Part shown: positions 57,035-64,000 of the stretch, piece by piece
How the letters are laid out: the number at the start of each line of letters is the position of its first letter
Position numbering within the stretch: position 1 is the first letter of the stretch
Origin: Pseudoalteromonas sp. '520P1 No. 423'
GTDB taxonomy: Bacteria; Pseudomonadota; Gammaproteobacteria; Enterobacterales; Alteromonadaceae
NCBI RefSeq assembly: GCF_001269985.1
Contig: NZ_BBZB01000001.1
Span: 1,364,001-1,428,000, forward strand
Length of the DNA stretch: 64,000 nucleotides
Direction: 5' to 3'
Made by a program: the position numbers and the translations under genes
Notes under the pieces: model-generated
Database searches by the model: none
What the model saw: the letters and a program-made list of their open reading frames with translations, nothing else
Told to the model about the DNA's origin: nothing

Positions 57035-58339
57035 TTATGTAGTGGTGTTATTTACCCTGTTAATGTTTGATTTCTTATTTAAACCACATAAGTTTGAAAA
57101 TAATAAAAAACTAACCATGGTAGGCACTAGCCAACCCGCGTTATATTGATATAAAGGTAAGTACTTAATAAATGTAGCATGAATATCAGATGGCATTTTC
57201 TCTAATATTTTAAGTGCATCTACAATACCGCCAGCAATTGCTGTTATAAGTGTTAAGCTATAAGTCAGAGCACTTACAGGGCGTTTAACATTTAATAATG
57301 CTAAACAAATTACAGTGATTGCCACAGGATGCAATACAACAACTAAAGGCAACGTAATGGCTATCAGCATATCTAAGCCTAAATTAGCCACTAAGGTAGT
57401 CACTGCTACAATCACTATGGCACTCACCTTATAATTACAGCTACTAAAGTTTTTACTAACAAATTCAGCGCTGGCACAAGTTAAGCCAATCGCTGTCGTT
57501 AAACACGCCATGAAAATCACAAAACCTAATAATATAACGCCAGGTACACCATAAATCCAATTCATATAGTTTGATAATATTGCGCCACCGTTGGTTTCAG
57601 CTTGGCCATAGTTAGCGCCGACATATGCGATAGCAATATAAACTAAACTCATCGCAACACTGTAAATTAAAACGACGCGGGTCATGCTTGGGAATATAGC
57701 GCTTTTAGGCGAAGCCTCTTTTATGGCATTCATTACCAACCAACCAAAACCCACAGCACCTAATACATCCATGGTCATATAGCCTTCAGATAAACCAGAA
57801 GCAAAAGCAAATTCTTGATATTGTTTAGCGATGCTTAACGTTTCACCATGAGGAAATAAGTAGGCACTTACGGCTATCGCGATCAGCATAATAAGTAAAA
57901 TTGGTGTCAGTATTTTACCAATACGGTCCATTAATTTACCTGGGTTTAATGCAAAAAATAATGTGACGGCTGCCATGGCTAAGGTACAGAGTAATAAACC
58001 AGTATCACCAATAAAAGGCTTAGCCGTAAACTCGTAAGCAACCGTAAAAGTACGCGGCATAGAAAAAAGCGGACCAATCGATAAAAACAATACACTCCAA
58101 AAAAGTAAATGTCCCCATCTAGGTAATCTGCTTGTAAGTGCATCACTGCCGCCCATATAAGCAATTGCAATAAGTGTGAGCGCAGGCAAACCAACCGCAG
58201 TGATTAAAAAACCAGACATCGCTAATAAGAAATGTTCACCCGAACCTTGACCTAATTGTGGCGGAAAAATGACATTTCCCGCCCCTAAAAAAAGTGCAAA
58301 GGTCATAAAACCCAAAGAGAGAAGTGTAGACTTAGACAT
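57035..58339 (-). CDS. brnQ: branched-chain amino acid Na+ symporter BrnQ
   Basis: A 434-residue LIVCS-family transporter with 12 transmembrane segments, starting LGFMTFALFLGAGNVIFPPQ, then GFLITAVGLPALTLIAIAYM and GWLVMNAIKEASPKSAIFPS, all conserved in BrnQ. It imports leucine, isoleucine and valine with sodium. It is monocistronic, transcribed leftward; no attenuator or Lrp site could be recognised upstream. Confidence 0.94.
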   Translation of the reverse strand: MSKSTLLSLGFMTFALFLGAGNVIFPPQLGQGSGEHFLLAMSGFLITAVGLPALTLIAIAYMGGSDALTSRLPRWGHLLFWSVLFLSIGPLFSMPRTFTVAYEFTAKPFIGDTGLLLCTLAMAAVTLFFALNPGKLMDRIGKILTPILLIMLIAIAVSAYLFPHGETLSIAKQYQEFAFASGLSEGYMTMDVLGAVGFGWLVMNAIKEASPKSAIFPSMTRVVLIYSVAMSLVYIAIAYVGANYGQAETNGGAILSNYMNWIYGVPGVILLGFVIFMACLTTAIGLTCASAEFVSKNFSSCNYKVSAIVIVAVTTLVANLGLDMLIAITLPLVVVLHPVAITVICLALLNVKRPVSALTYSLTLITAIAGGIVDALKILEKMPSDIHATFIKYLPLYQYNAGWLVPTMVSFLLFSNLCGLNKKSNINRVNNTTT

Positions 58340-58668
58340 GTAAACCTTAAAATAACAACGCAGATGCTAAAAAGGGCGCATTGTAAGGGCTTGCAGCGAG
58401 TTTGCAACCTAAAAATTATAGTGTTAAAAGTCTTGAAATCACGTGTTACTAGTAAATAACAGGGAGTTTTATCTTGATTTTTAAAAGTTAAAGTAGGGCT
58501 ATTGCAGCAATGTTGCGTTATTTGCAATATGTATTCGTTTTAAAATAATAAATAAAGTACTTAAAACTAGGGGATATAGGTCGTGCTCACATTTTTTATT
58601 ATTTTTACTGTCGATGTAATTATTATTAATACATGTACAGTTTATAAAATGAAAATTTACTTTATTGT
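58340..58668. other. upstream region of brnQ, no gene seen
   Basis: About 330 bp, AT-rich, carrying the leftward brnQ promoter region. A 74-codon leftward frame exists but has no ribosome site and poor composition. Confidence 0.35.
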
Positions 58669-58873
58669 TTATTCAGCACTATAAAACCACACTTTAGCAA
58701 TTTTATTATCTTTTATTTCTTTAATGACAGACTCTGGATTCGGCGGTCTAAAAACTTCTATATCGTCACTAAACTTTGCAGTAAAAGGAATAATTTTCTT
58801 TGCATTATAAGCATCAAGTTGGCGTTCAACAGGCGTTAAAAAATCCAGGTTTATTATTTACTTCATTTATCAT
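58669..58873 (-). pseudogene. small SnoaL-like protein gene with frameshift
   Basis: From an ATG at 58873, with AGAGG five bases upstream, the frame reads MINEVNNKPGFF; after a one-base shift in a T-run it continues LTPVERQLDAYNAKKIIPFT and SDDIEVFRPPNPE, ending KVWFYSAE. This matches nuclear-transport-factor-2/SnoaL-like proteins (V-RQLDAYNA-DI--F---YSDDVEV). The open part is about 67 residues, roughly two thirds of the family length, so a deletion has probably also occurred. Confidence 0.55.
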
Positions 58874-58931
58874 TTTTACCTCTGAGATATTACATCGCAT
58901 TAAATTTTTTATGAGAATAAAAAGCTTAATT

Positions 58932-59651
58932 TTATTTTAATGTGACTTCATTTAAGTCATATACTTGTCCAGATAAAGGTGACTGACTAAATAGTTTTAT
59001 CATTTTTTTAGCCGCTATGGTGGGTGTTTGTAATTTGTTATCTGTTTTTAGCGCATTAAAGTGCGCGACATCGGTAAAGTTAGCTTCATCTTGATCGCGA
59101 ATTGTTTGTTGCATTTGCGTATCAATCACACCTGGCCGAATAGTCATAATGCGTAAGTTTTTATTATTTTGTGTTTCAAGTGCTATGCAGGACGTAAAAG
59201 TTTCGATTGCAGATTTGGTAGCACAATATAGCGACCAACCATAAAAAGGCTTAACAGCAGCCCCAGATGATATATTGGCGATTTTTATATTGGCGTCTTG
59301 CTTACTAAAGTATTTTAAAAATAAACCCGTTGTTGTCACACAAGCATTAAGGTTTATTTGAATATTTTGTTGCCAATCTTTTGGTTGAGTTGATTCTAGT
59401 GGGCCGACAGGGGCTAATGTTCCCACATTATTAATTAAAACAATTTCACTATAGCAATTATTGCTTAGCTGTTTAAATGTTTTGTTGAGGGTATCAGTGC
59501 ATGAATCTGGTTCAGAAAAATCGCATGTTTGATGGTTTTGACTATTACCACTTCTTGAAAATTCTACGACTTGCCAATGTGCATTTGCGTATATATCTAC
59601 AAGTGCTTTACCAAGACCTTTTGAACCGCCTGTAATAATTGCAAGCTTCAT
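58932..59651 (-). CDS. short-chain dehydrogenase/reductase (benzil/sepiapterin reductase-like)
   Basis: A 239-residue SDR: LAIITGGSKGLGKALVD (NADP-binding TGxxxGxG), INNVGTLAPVGPLE (NNAG-like), the catalytic Ser in IANISSGAAVKPFYGWSLY, and YCATK for the Tyr-x-x-x-Lys pair, then RIMTIRPGVIDTQM. The NNVG and the SGAA-KP-YGW-LYC pattern fit the YueD/sepiapterin reductase group. The substrate is unknown. It is not in an operon. Confidence 0.85.
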   Translation of the reverse strand: MKLAIITGGSKGLGKALVDIYANAHWQVVEFSRSGNSQNHQTCDFSEPDSCTDTLNKTFKQLSNNCYSEIVLINNVGTLAPVGPLESTQPKDWQQNIQINLNACVTTTGLFLKYFSKQDANIKIANISSGAAVKPFYGWSLYCATKSAIETFTSCIALETQNNKNLRIMTIRPGVIDTQMQQTIRDQDEANFTDVAHFNALKTDNKLQTPTIAAKKMIKLFSQSPLSGQVYDLNEVTLK

Positions 59652-59924
59652 TGTGTTACCTTATTAAATTAAACTCTCTATAACATGTGACTTTTAGACC
59701 TTAAATATATCGGCTTTTGCATTCAATTAAATTGAGATAGAGTGAGGTATTATTCAGTTAAAAAGAATAAGTTGAGATAGTAAAACCTATCTTATTGATA
59801 CAGTTTACCTTTCTCATTTTATGGCTTTGAAAGAAACTAAACAATTTAATAAAAGCCACGCTTATTTTTGTAAATCATGGCAGTATTATCGTTAATAATA
59901 ATTTAAACGGTAATACTGTAGAGC

Positions 59925-60293
59925 ATGAATAAACCGCCATTATTTGAGCTAATCTCAGCCCATATTTTAAAAAGCCTTTATACAGGCTTTCCTATCACTG
60001 AAACATTTTCGAGTATTAATATCGCACGCGTATTTAAGAGTGAATTAACAGATGAACTTCACCTTATTAATACGGTTAGTGCCACTTTAAACTGGCTAAA
60101 TGAAAACAGTTATATTGCGATTGGTTCACAAGATTTAAATGATTATTACGATGTGAGTTTAAGTGAAAAATGTTTAGCTGCATTTATTACAAACAAACGT
60201 AGTGATGAACTGAGTATTACAGATGGCCTTTTAGGTGATGATACTCAACAAGTAGATGCAATTGAAAGGTTAATACTGATTAAATCAAATTAG
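59925..60293 (+). CDS. hypothetical winged-helix-like small protein
   Basis: A 122-residue soluble protein. The pattern FELISAHILKSLYTGFPITE, TVSATLNWLNENSYIAIGSQ, YYDVSLSEKCLAAF resembles a winged-helix unit (helices, then a Tyr-rich hairpin, then LSEKC..F), as in small regulators, but identity is not certain. It precedes the 60436 gene on the same strand by 142 bp. Confidence 0.5.
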   Translation: MNKPPLFELISAHILKSLYTGFPITETFSSINIARVFKSELTDELHLINTVSATLNWLNENSYIAIGSQDLNDYYDVSLSEKCLAAFITNKRSDELSITDGLLGDDTQQVDAIERLILIKSN

Positions 60294-60435
60294 GGGATTA
60301 CATCGGGTTAAACTTTATAAATAATATATTATCGTATTGATTATGAAAACTGGATTTTCATATTCTTTTAAATATCACTGAACTATTTTACTTTGTTTTT
60401 CGTATTACTTTTAGACACAAAATAAGGATACGACA

Positions 60436-61407
60436 ATGCAAAAAGAAGTACAGTTACGTTTAGGTGAGAAAGTAATGCCAAAAGCACCTATGGTTAAATT
60501 AAGTAATGGTGAGTTTTGTATACCTCAGCATTATTTAACTTATCATCACACATTACAAAGTGTTGAAGCGCTAATTTGTGCAATTGAATATGATCCCCGT
60601 TATGTTGTATTTGCAGCACAAGAGGGTGAGTGTATTTATATACAAGTAGGGGTTGTTGGCCATGATAATTACAAAAAGCATTCAAGCGAAAATGATTTAA
60701 AGCTACTATTTGGTCGTAAATGGCGTGTAGAACCTGAGTTACCTACATCTGAAATTATACAAAGTGTTTTTTTAGCGATTAAAAAATCGCGAGAACATGA
60801 AGTAAGAGAGCTGTTTAAACTTAAAGTTAATAACAGTGTTACCACACCATTTAATACGCATATAGATTTACCGTTAATGGCACAGTTTTACGAAAATATA
60901 CAATTTAAACAAACACAAACTAAAATAAGCCCTGAACAGCAGATTAATGATGTATTGAGCTGTATCAATTACGATAACTGTCACTTAACCTTGAAAGATG
61001 TTGAGCAACGCAAAAACGGTTTATGGTTAATAGATGTTGCAATTGAAAGTCATGATTTAAGCACCTTACCTGAAATAAAAAATAAAATGCTATTTTTACA
61101 AACCGAAGATTTGACTTTAAATACATTAAGCCGTGCTTTAATGAATGAACTTGTGTTTTTAAGTGATTTACATGTAGACAAAAACTTTAGTTATCAGGGA
61201 TTTCATCGTTTTGATCCTGCTATAGATATTGCTGAGATTGCCGATTTGTCTCAACAAACAAGAAAGCATGAGTTAGCAGCACAATTTGCCAGTGAATTTA
61301 GCAAAAGTAATTATGAGACTGACCAAATGCGAATTCCCCCAGTTAAGCCAGGTCCGTTGGCGAAAAAACACCAAAAAGTAATAGAGAAATTTAAGTTATT
61401 ATCTTAA
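60436..61407 (+). CDS. hypothetical 323-residue protein
   Basis: A soluble, acidic-to-neutral protein with no signal peptide. The first 120 residues (LRLGEKVMPKAPMVKLSNGE, VEALICAIEYDPRYVVFAAQ, KLLFGRKWRVEPELPTSEII) look like one alpha/beta domain; the last ~170 are helical, ending in MRIPPVKPGPLAKKHQKVIE. GGATACG precedes the start. I recognise no family. Two copies of a terminator follow, at the border of a tmRNA-integrated island. Confidence 0.55.
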   Translation: MQKEVQLRLGEKVMPKAPMVKLSNGEFCIPQHYLTYHHTLQSVEALICAIEYDPRYVVFAAQEGECIYIQVGVVGHDNYKKHSSENDLKLLFGRKWRVEPELPTSEIIQSVFLAIKKSREHEVRELFKLKVNNSVTTPFNTHIDLPLMAQFYENIQFKQTQTKISPEQQINDVLSCINYDNCHLTLKDVEQRKNGLWLIDVAIESHDLSTLPEIKNKMLFLQTEDLTLNTLSRALMNELVFLSDLHVDKNFSYQGFHRFDPAIDIAEIADLSQQTRKHELAAQFASEFSKSNYETDQMRIPPVKPGPLAKKHQKVIEKFKLLS

Positions 61408-61460
61408 TGATATTAACTTAATGCGATATTAATTATTATTGGGTTTGATTTATATAAATA

Positions 61461-61497
61461 AAAAAGGCAGTTAAGATAAAATCCTAACTGCCTTTTT
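61461..61497. terminator. terminator copy 1 (tmRNA side)
   Basis: AAAAAGGCAGTTA pairs with TAACTGCCTTTTT. With A and T tracts on both sides it can serve the rightward gene ending at 61407 and the leftward tmRNA. Confidence 0.85.
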
Positions 61498-61511
61498 GAT
61501 TTATATAAATA

Positions 61512-61546
61512 AAAAAGGCAGTTAAGATAAAATCCTAACTGCCTTT
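61512..61546. terminator. terminator copy 2, duplicated
   Basis: Identical stem to copy 1, part of a 51-bp direct duplication beginning TGATTTATATAAATAAAAAA at 61446 and 61497. Confidence 0.85.
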
Positions 61547-61596
61547 CTTTTTGGCTGTCGCCAATTTGTCGCCTCTTGTATTACCACGACATTATG

Positions 61597-61634
61597 TGGT
61601 GGAGCTGGGGGGATTTGAACCCCCGTCCGGAAAG
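61597..61634 (-). ncRNA. ssrA: 3' end fragment of tmRNA (attachment site of a genomic island)
   Basis: Read on the minus strand, the fragment ends in GGACGGGGGTTCAAATCC, CCCCAGCTCCACCA: the T-arm, acceptor stem and CCA of tmRNA. The rest of tmRNA (about 320 nt) is not upstream; an integrase gene begins 93 bp away. This is the att copy left when an element inserts in the 3' end of ssrA; the functional gene should be at the other end of the island, to the right of the window. Confidence 0.85.
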
Positions 61635-61726
61635 CGTCGAAATTAGCTTACCCCTTTATAAAACAGTGACTTACATATAAATCAATCACTTACTTTCTGA
61701 CTAACCCTGATGAAATCTGAAAAAAC

Positions 61727-62734
61727 CTAACCGTTATGGACTATATTTGGACAATCGACTAAGGGGTTTAGTCTAATAGCATCTTCTAGATGATTCGGTG
61801 CAAAGTGAGCGTAGCGCATTGTTTCCTCTATCTTAGCATGGCCTAGAATACGCTGTAATACAATTATGTTACCACCATTCATCATAAAGTGGCTTGCAAA
61901 TGTATGCCTTAAAACATGGCTGCATTGACCCTCTGGTAATACGATATCGGTTTTTCTTATCGCTCTTTCAAATGCTTTTCTACAATCTTCAAATAAACTA
62001 CCTGATTTTTTAGGTATTTCATTATATAGCTTTTCAGATATTGGTACTGTTCTACGCTTTTTACTTTTAGTATTTACAAAATTAATTCTAAATTCATTAC
62101 CTGATTTAATTACATTGGTTCTTTTTAAACCGTATGCCTCGCTTATTCTACAACCAGTAGACAAACATATTTTTGCAACAATATGAATATGTGGATTAGT
62201 TGATTTTTTTAGTTCTTCTAAAACTTCGTTAATTTCTTCTTTAGTTAAAAATACTAATTCCGTTTCTTGTACTTTTATTAATTTTATTGAACCTATTGGG
62301 TTTGGGTATTTAATATTTTCGATTTCAATTAATTTATTAAATAAACCTCGTATCAAGTTAAGTTCATTATTAGCTGTTTTAGGTTTTATTTTTTTTAATC
62401 TTTTACCGCGATATTCAATGTAATCTGTTGCTGTTAATTTTGCCGCTACTGGGTCGTTCAACTCATTACAAATTGCGTTTAGTTTTGCTAAAGATTTTTC
62501 TGGAGCTGCTAAAGTTTGCCCGTGGAATTCAAACCACTTTTCTATTAATTGAGATAAGCGCCTTTTATCGTCTTTTTCACCGTTCCATGGTTTTGCCTGT
62601 GCTTCAGCTAAAACATGATTTTGAAACCTAACGGCCTCAGATTTAGTGTTAAAAGTTCTGCGTATACGTTTATTTGTATTTTCATACGGCCTTATATCTA
62701 CATAGAACTTATTATCAACTTTTTTTATCGACAT
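61727..62734 (-). CDS. int: tyrosine recombinase (P2-like phage integrase) of the ssrA island
   Basis: A 335-residue integrase: an N-terminal AP2-type arm-binding domain (FYVDIRPYENTNKRIRRTF), a core-binding SAM-like domain and a catalytic domain with the first Arg in STGCRISEAYGL, HVLRHTFASHFM (His, Arg), LGHAKIEETMRYAHF (His and the Tyr nucleophile). All catalytic residues are present, so it looks functional. It sits next to the tmRNA att fragment in the usual orientation, so it probably drives insertion at ssrA. Excisionase is not identified. Confidence 0.93.
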   Translation of the reverse strand: MSIKKVDNKFYVDIRPYENTNKRIRRTFNTKSEAVRFQNHVLAEAQAKPWNGEKDDKRRLSQLIEKWFEFHGQTLAAPEKSLAKLNAICNELNDPVAAKLTATDYIEYRGKRLKKIKPKTANNELNLIRGLFNKLIEIENIKYPNPIGSIKLIKVQETELVFLTKEEINEVLEELKKSTNPHIHIVAKICLSTGCRISEAYGLKRTNVIKSGNEFRINFVNTKSKKRRTVPISEKLYNEIPKKSGSLFEDCRKAFERAIRKTDIVLPEGQCSHVLRHTFASHFMMNGGNIIVLQRILGHAKIEETMRYAHFAPNHLEDAIRLNPLVDCPNIVHNG

Positions 62735-62933
62735 ATTTAACTCTTTTGTTGCGTTTGCCTATAAAAGCGCAGTACTTCATGTTTTGATTAGAATATATGC
62801 ACTAATGCGTATTTCACAATAGAAAAGATTATTTTGTATACTGATATATCAGTTTCACAATGTTTTTCCATCTATTAAGGAATTATAGAATGCTATAGTT
62901 TCCTCACTGTTTTTTAATCTAATAGAGTCTAAT

Positions 62934-63131
62934 ATGGAAATCAAATCGAGTACTCCAGTTCTCAACCCATTACAAATCAAACACACTCCAGCTCAAAAAA
63001 TAGATGATGAAACTGTTAAAACCAATAATACTGATTCGGTAACAATTAGCGCTGAGGCACAAGAACTTTTAGACGAAGTAAAACCTAACCGTGGTGGTGG
63101 TGACGTTATAATTAAAAAGCCAAACCAATGA
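62934..63131 (+). CDS. small hydrophilic protein, island gene 1
   Basis: A 65-residue disordered-looking protein (MEIKSSTPVLNPLQIKHTPA, SVTISAEAQELLDEVKPNRG). The block SVTISAEAQELL resembles a short segment common in marine gammaproteobacterial small proteins, but I know of no function. It is coupled to the next gene by an ATGA overlap, so it is probably the first gene of a three-gene island operon. Confidence 0.55.
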   Translation: MEIKSSTPVLNPLQIKHTPAQKIDDETVKTNNTDSVTISAEAQELLDEVKPNRGGGDVIIKKPNQ

Positions 63132-63652
63132 TTGTATTTGATACATATTACAAATTTAATTGGTCATTTATTGCCGATAATTTCATAACATTATTATTTA
63201 TCTCAACAATGTTTATTGTCTTTTTCAGATATAAATCTGACAAGTCTTTAAAAATCGGTGCAATTGTTTATGCGTCATCTTATATATTAAGTAATTTTGC
63301 TTATTCAATGGTAGAAGTTTTACCTGAAGGAAACTTAGTAGGCCCAGAGTTTTTTTATTTGCAGTGGGTGATGTATGAAGCTTTAACCATTATTTTATGT
63401 TTTATGATTCATTTAACTATGAAAGTACAGCATCATGAAGGTGTGGTTAATGCTTATAGATTGTCATGTATCAATATGGCTTCTTGCTTAGCTATGCATT
63501 ATTTAGCTGTTTTTCAAAGTTTACCAGAACATTGGTTCTATCCCGTTTATTCTGTCACAGTCAATTTAACAGCATTATTTATTATATTTTTATTTGCTTT
63601 CAATATTAAGTGGAGTGTTAGCGAATGTTTTTCGAAGTACCGTTTGTCATAA
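63128..63652 (+). CDS. polytopic membrane protein, island gene 2
   Basis: A 174-residue protein with about five hydrophobic helices (FITLLFISTMFIVFF, IGAIVYASSYILSNFAYSMV, LTIILCFMIHLTM, MASCLAMHYLAV, TVNLTALFIIFLFAFNI). No transporter or phage holin signature is evident. Start ATG overlaps the preceding stop, and the next gene begins inside its 3' end, which signals coupled translation. Function unknown. Confidence 0.6.
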   Translation: MIVFDTYYKFNWSFIADNFITLLFISTMFIVFFRYKSDKSLKIGAIVYASSYILSNFAYSMVEVLPEGNLVGPEFFYLQWVMYEALTIILCFMIHLTMKVQHHEGVVNAYRLSCINMASCLAMHYLAVFQSLPEHWFYPVYSVTVNLTALFIIFLFAFNIKWSVSECFSKYRLS

Positions 63653-63906
63653 CTCTTTGTATTGTAGCTTTAGTAATTGTTCTCAATATTAACAAAATTC
63701 AGCATGTCGACAGGGATGAAATGCCATTACCAGAACTTGCTGAAATATTACTTTTAGAATTAGAAAAAATTAATTCAATGGATGTAAATTTAAGAGTTGA
63801 AGCAAAACAACACTGGGATGATAAGTTTAATATTTACCTTGAAAGAAAACGTTTAGATACCACTAAAAATCAACACCAAAACTTAAAAATAAGAGCTATT
63901 AAATAG
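63625..63906 (+). CDS. single-pass membrane protein, island gene 3
   Basis: A 93-residue protein with one N-terminal membrane helix (VPFVITLCIVALVIVLNINK) and a cytosolic helical tail (LAEILLLELEKINSMDVNLR) ending in basic residues. It overlaps island gene 2 by 28 bp and is followed by a terminator. It may form a membrane complex with gene 2. Function unknown. Confidence 0.55.
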   Translation: MFFEVPFVITLCIVALVIVLNINKIQHVDRDEMPLPELAEILLLELEKINSMDVNLRVEAKQHWDDKFNIYLERKRLDTTKNQHQNLKIRAIK

Positions 63907-63914
63907 CTCTTTTA
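63889..63914 (+). terminator. terminator of the island three-gene operon
   Basis: AAGAGCTA and TAGCTCTT flank a short AT loop, followed by TT ACG; the stem overlaps the last codons of island gene 3. Confidence 0.6.
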
Positions 63915-64000
63915 CGTCCTTATCTTTGTTATCTTTTTTTTAGCATTAAATAAAATTACTTTATTTGTAAGTCTTTGTTTTAATGGTTGCATTTGTAATG

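Noticed and set aside
61597..61634. tRNA gene from the T-loop and CCA end
   Set aside because: No anticodon or D arm lies upstream within tRNA distance, and the GGACGGGGGTTC...CAGCTCCACCA end matches tmRNA.

Overview
The window looks like chromosome from an AT-rich marine gammaproteobacterium, most likely of the order Alteromonadales (Pseudoalteromonas/Colwellia-like). The basis is the gene set (SelO, TrhO, SoxR, BrnQ, GabD/GabT, several c-di-GMP proteins) and the abundance of IS families common in those bacteria. This is inference from protein similarity, not a database match.

Layout. (1) 1-5.3 kb: a leftward six-gene envelope operon with a lipoprotein, DUF350, a membrane-anchored aminopropyltransferase, DUF2170, PspA/IM30 and a DUF4178/DUF2491-like protein cut by the window edge. 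(2) 5.4-10.4 kb: an RND efflux pump and adaptor divergent from a TetR regulator, with two identical-format operators between them. (3) 10.5-16.6 kb: housekeeping genes (DeaD with a hairpin over its ribosome-binding site, GrxA, a response regulator fused behind a broken porin, a NYN protein, TrmK, SelO). (4) 16.6-39.4 kb: a transposon graveyard with remnants of ISAs1, IS66, IS4, IS5, IS1595, IS982, IS630 (three types), IS1634, IS200/IS605 and a P4-type integrase, plus one intact IS3 element, often nested. The surviving genes between them form a signalling/envelope set: a SiaA-like SpoIIE phosphatase, a degenerate REC-HD-GYP protein, a siaB-siaC-HD phosphodiesterase operon, and two modules pairing a small PBP-like periplasmic protein with an outer-membrane porin. 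(5) 39.6-46.9 kb: TrhO, MATE pump, SoxR with a divergent SoxR-type promoter in front of a 32-codon ORF, a TPR-GGDEF protein and an FAH-family hydrolase. (6) 46.9-48.4 kb: about 6.6 tandem copies of a 218-bp hairpin-rich repeat. (7) 48.4-61.4 kb: adenine deaminase, a GABA-shunt pair with its LysR regulator, PpiC, GAF-GGDEF, orphan ExbD, BrnQ, an SDR and unknown proteins. (8) From 61.6 kb: a 3' tmRNA fragment next to a tyrosine integrase marks the left edge of a genomic island that continues beyond the window.

How the genes may work together. The most promising system is in region 4. In the known Sia pathway a SpoIIE phosphatase (SiaA) and a kinase (SiaB) set the phosphorylation of SiaC, which activates a diguanylate cyclase (SiaD). 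Here siaB and siaC are instead translationally coupled to an HD-GYP-type phosphodiesterase with complete metal ligands, so the output sign would be reversed. The repeated association of receiver proteins and the Sia genes with the PBP-like/porin pair suggests an outer-membrane or periplasmic input or effector arm. That link is inference from gene order and repetition only.
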